This document shows, piece after piece, positions 5,200-5,269 of a stretch of 5,269 nucleotides of DNA; position 1 is the first letter of the stretch, and each line of letters begins with the position of its first letter. Both the position numbers and the translations under genes were made by a program. The notes under the pieces are model-generated. The model was not told the origin of the DNA, did no database searches, and saw only the letters and a list, made by a program, of their open reading frames with translations. Source of the stretch: Thermoleophilaceae bacterium (GTDB lineage: Bacteria > Actinomycetota > Thermoleophilia > Solirubrobacterales > Thermoleophilaceae). Where the stretch lies: the NCBI GenBank assembly GCA_013812485.1, contig JACCTJ010000081.1, forward strand, positions 1 through 5,269. Reading direction: 5' to 3'.

Positions 5200-5269
5200 C
5201 ACGTCGTGTCCGGGTTTCCTGATCGCCGCGTTTCGGCGCTGCGCACAGGCGAGGCGAGCGAAACCCGTG

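Larger units (their letters stand above)
5074..5269. other. Unassigned terminal region after tRNA-Asn
   Basis: No gene is recognised here. Besides the repeats above, CGGGTTTC (5211-5218) pairs with GAAACCCG (5260-5267), enclosing a CGCCG/CGGCG hairpin (5224-5228, 5234-5238). CACGTCGTG occurs twice (5092-5100 and 5200-5208). Two minus-strand frames are open from the right edge, one to a TAG at 5184-5182 (with plausible codon use) and one to a TGA at 5093-5091 (with atypical codon use). On the plus strand a GTG at 5206 opens a frame running off the edge. None gives a recognisable protein, so it could be a leader of the next gene, a structured RNA or the tail of a minus-strand gene. Confidence 0.4.

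Noticed and set aside
5092..5208. Direct repeat CACGTCGTG (5092-5100 and 5200-5208) as an attachment site or insertion duplication.
   Set aside because: It is only 9 bp, partly self-complementary, and the interval holds no mobile gene or terminal inverted repeats.
5142..5210. Possible second tRNA: GTAGCTCA...GTCGG...GAGCA resembles a D arm.
   Set aside because: No 5-bp anticodon stem with a 7-nt loop, no TTCRANY T loop and no matching acceptor stem could be found.
5182..5269. Minus-strand frame from the right edge ending at TAG 5184-5182, with fairly typical codon use.
   Set aside because: Only 28 codons are visible and no family motif is recognisable; it may be a real gene end but cannot be supported here.
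1..5269. CRISPR arrays, insertion sequences, phage genes or toxin-antitoxin pairs.
   Set aside because: No regularly spaced repeats, transposase motifs, terminal inverted repeats or small paired genes were seen.

Overview
High-GC window with C or G at most third codon positions. It carries two GTG starts, weak or absent Shine-Dalgarno sequences, a dgt-dnaG pair and a GAAC-N4-GTTC type LexA box. Together these point to a high-GC Actinobacteriota chromosome. A deep-branching lineage such as Thermoleophilia (Solirubrobacterales-like) is my best guess, inferred from style and not proven.

Layout. (1) Positions 1-123 hold the C-terminal zinc finger of a MutM/Fpg-type DNA glycosylase (+). (2) A 49-bp convergent gap holds two perfect 7-bp-stem hairpins, followed by a small glutaredoxin on the minus strand (173-427). 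(3) A 59-bp divergent gap leads to recO (487-1203, +). (4) dgt (HD-domain dNTP triphosphohydrolase, 1332-2378) and dnaG (primase, 2387-4195) form a tight pair only 8 bp apart. (5) A 231-aa protein with two tandem helix-turn-helix units, a zinc knuckle and an HNH nuclease domain (4283-4978) lies under a near-perfect LexA/SOS operator that covers its probable -10 box. (6) tRNA-Asn(GTT) lies at 5001-5073 with its own -10 just after the HNH stop codon. (7) The last ~196 bp have no gene I can identify, but contain several inverted repeats, some mutually exclusive.

The theme is genome maintenance: oxidised-base excision (MutM), thiol redox (glutaredoxin), recombinational repair (RecO), dNTP pool control (Dgt), priming (DnaG) and an apparently DNA-damage-inducible nuclease. 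The mutM, recO, dgt and dnaG genes look like ordinary core genes. The HNH gene is the accessory-looking one: it uses ATA isoleucine codons that I do not see in dgt or dnaG, sits between dnaG and a tRNA gene, and carries the only SOS box I found. The most notable signals are the LexA box/leaderless promoter of the HNH gene and a recurring TAnnnT-like hexamer 6-7 nt before start codons in three genes, suggesting leaderless mRNAs.
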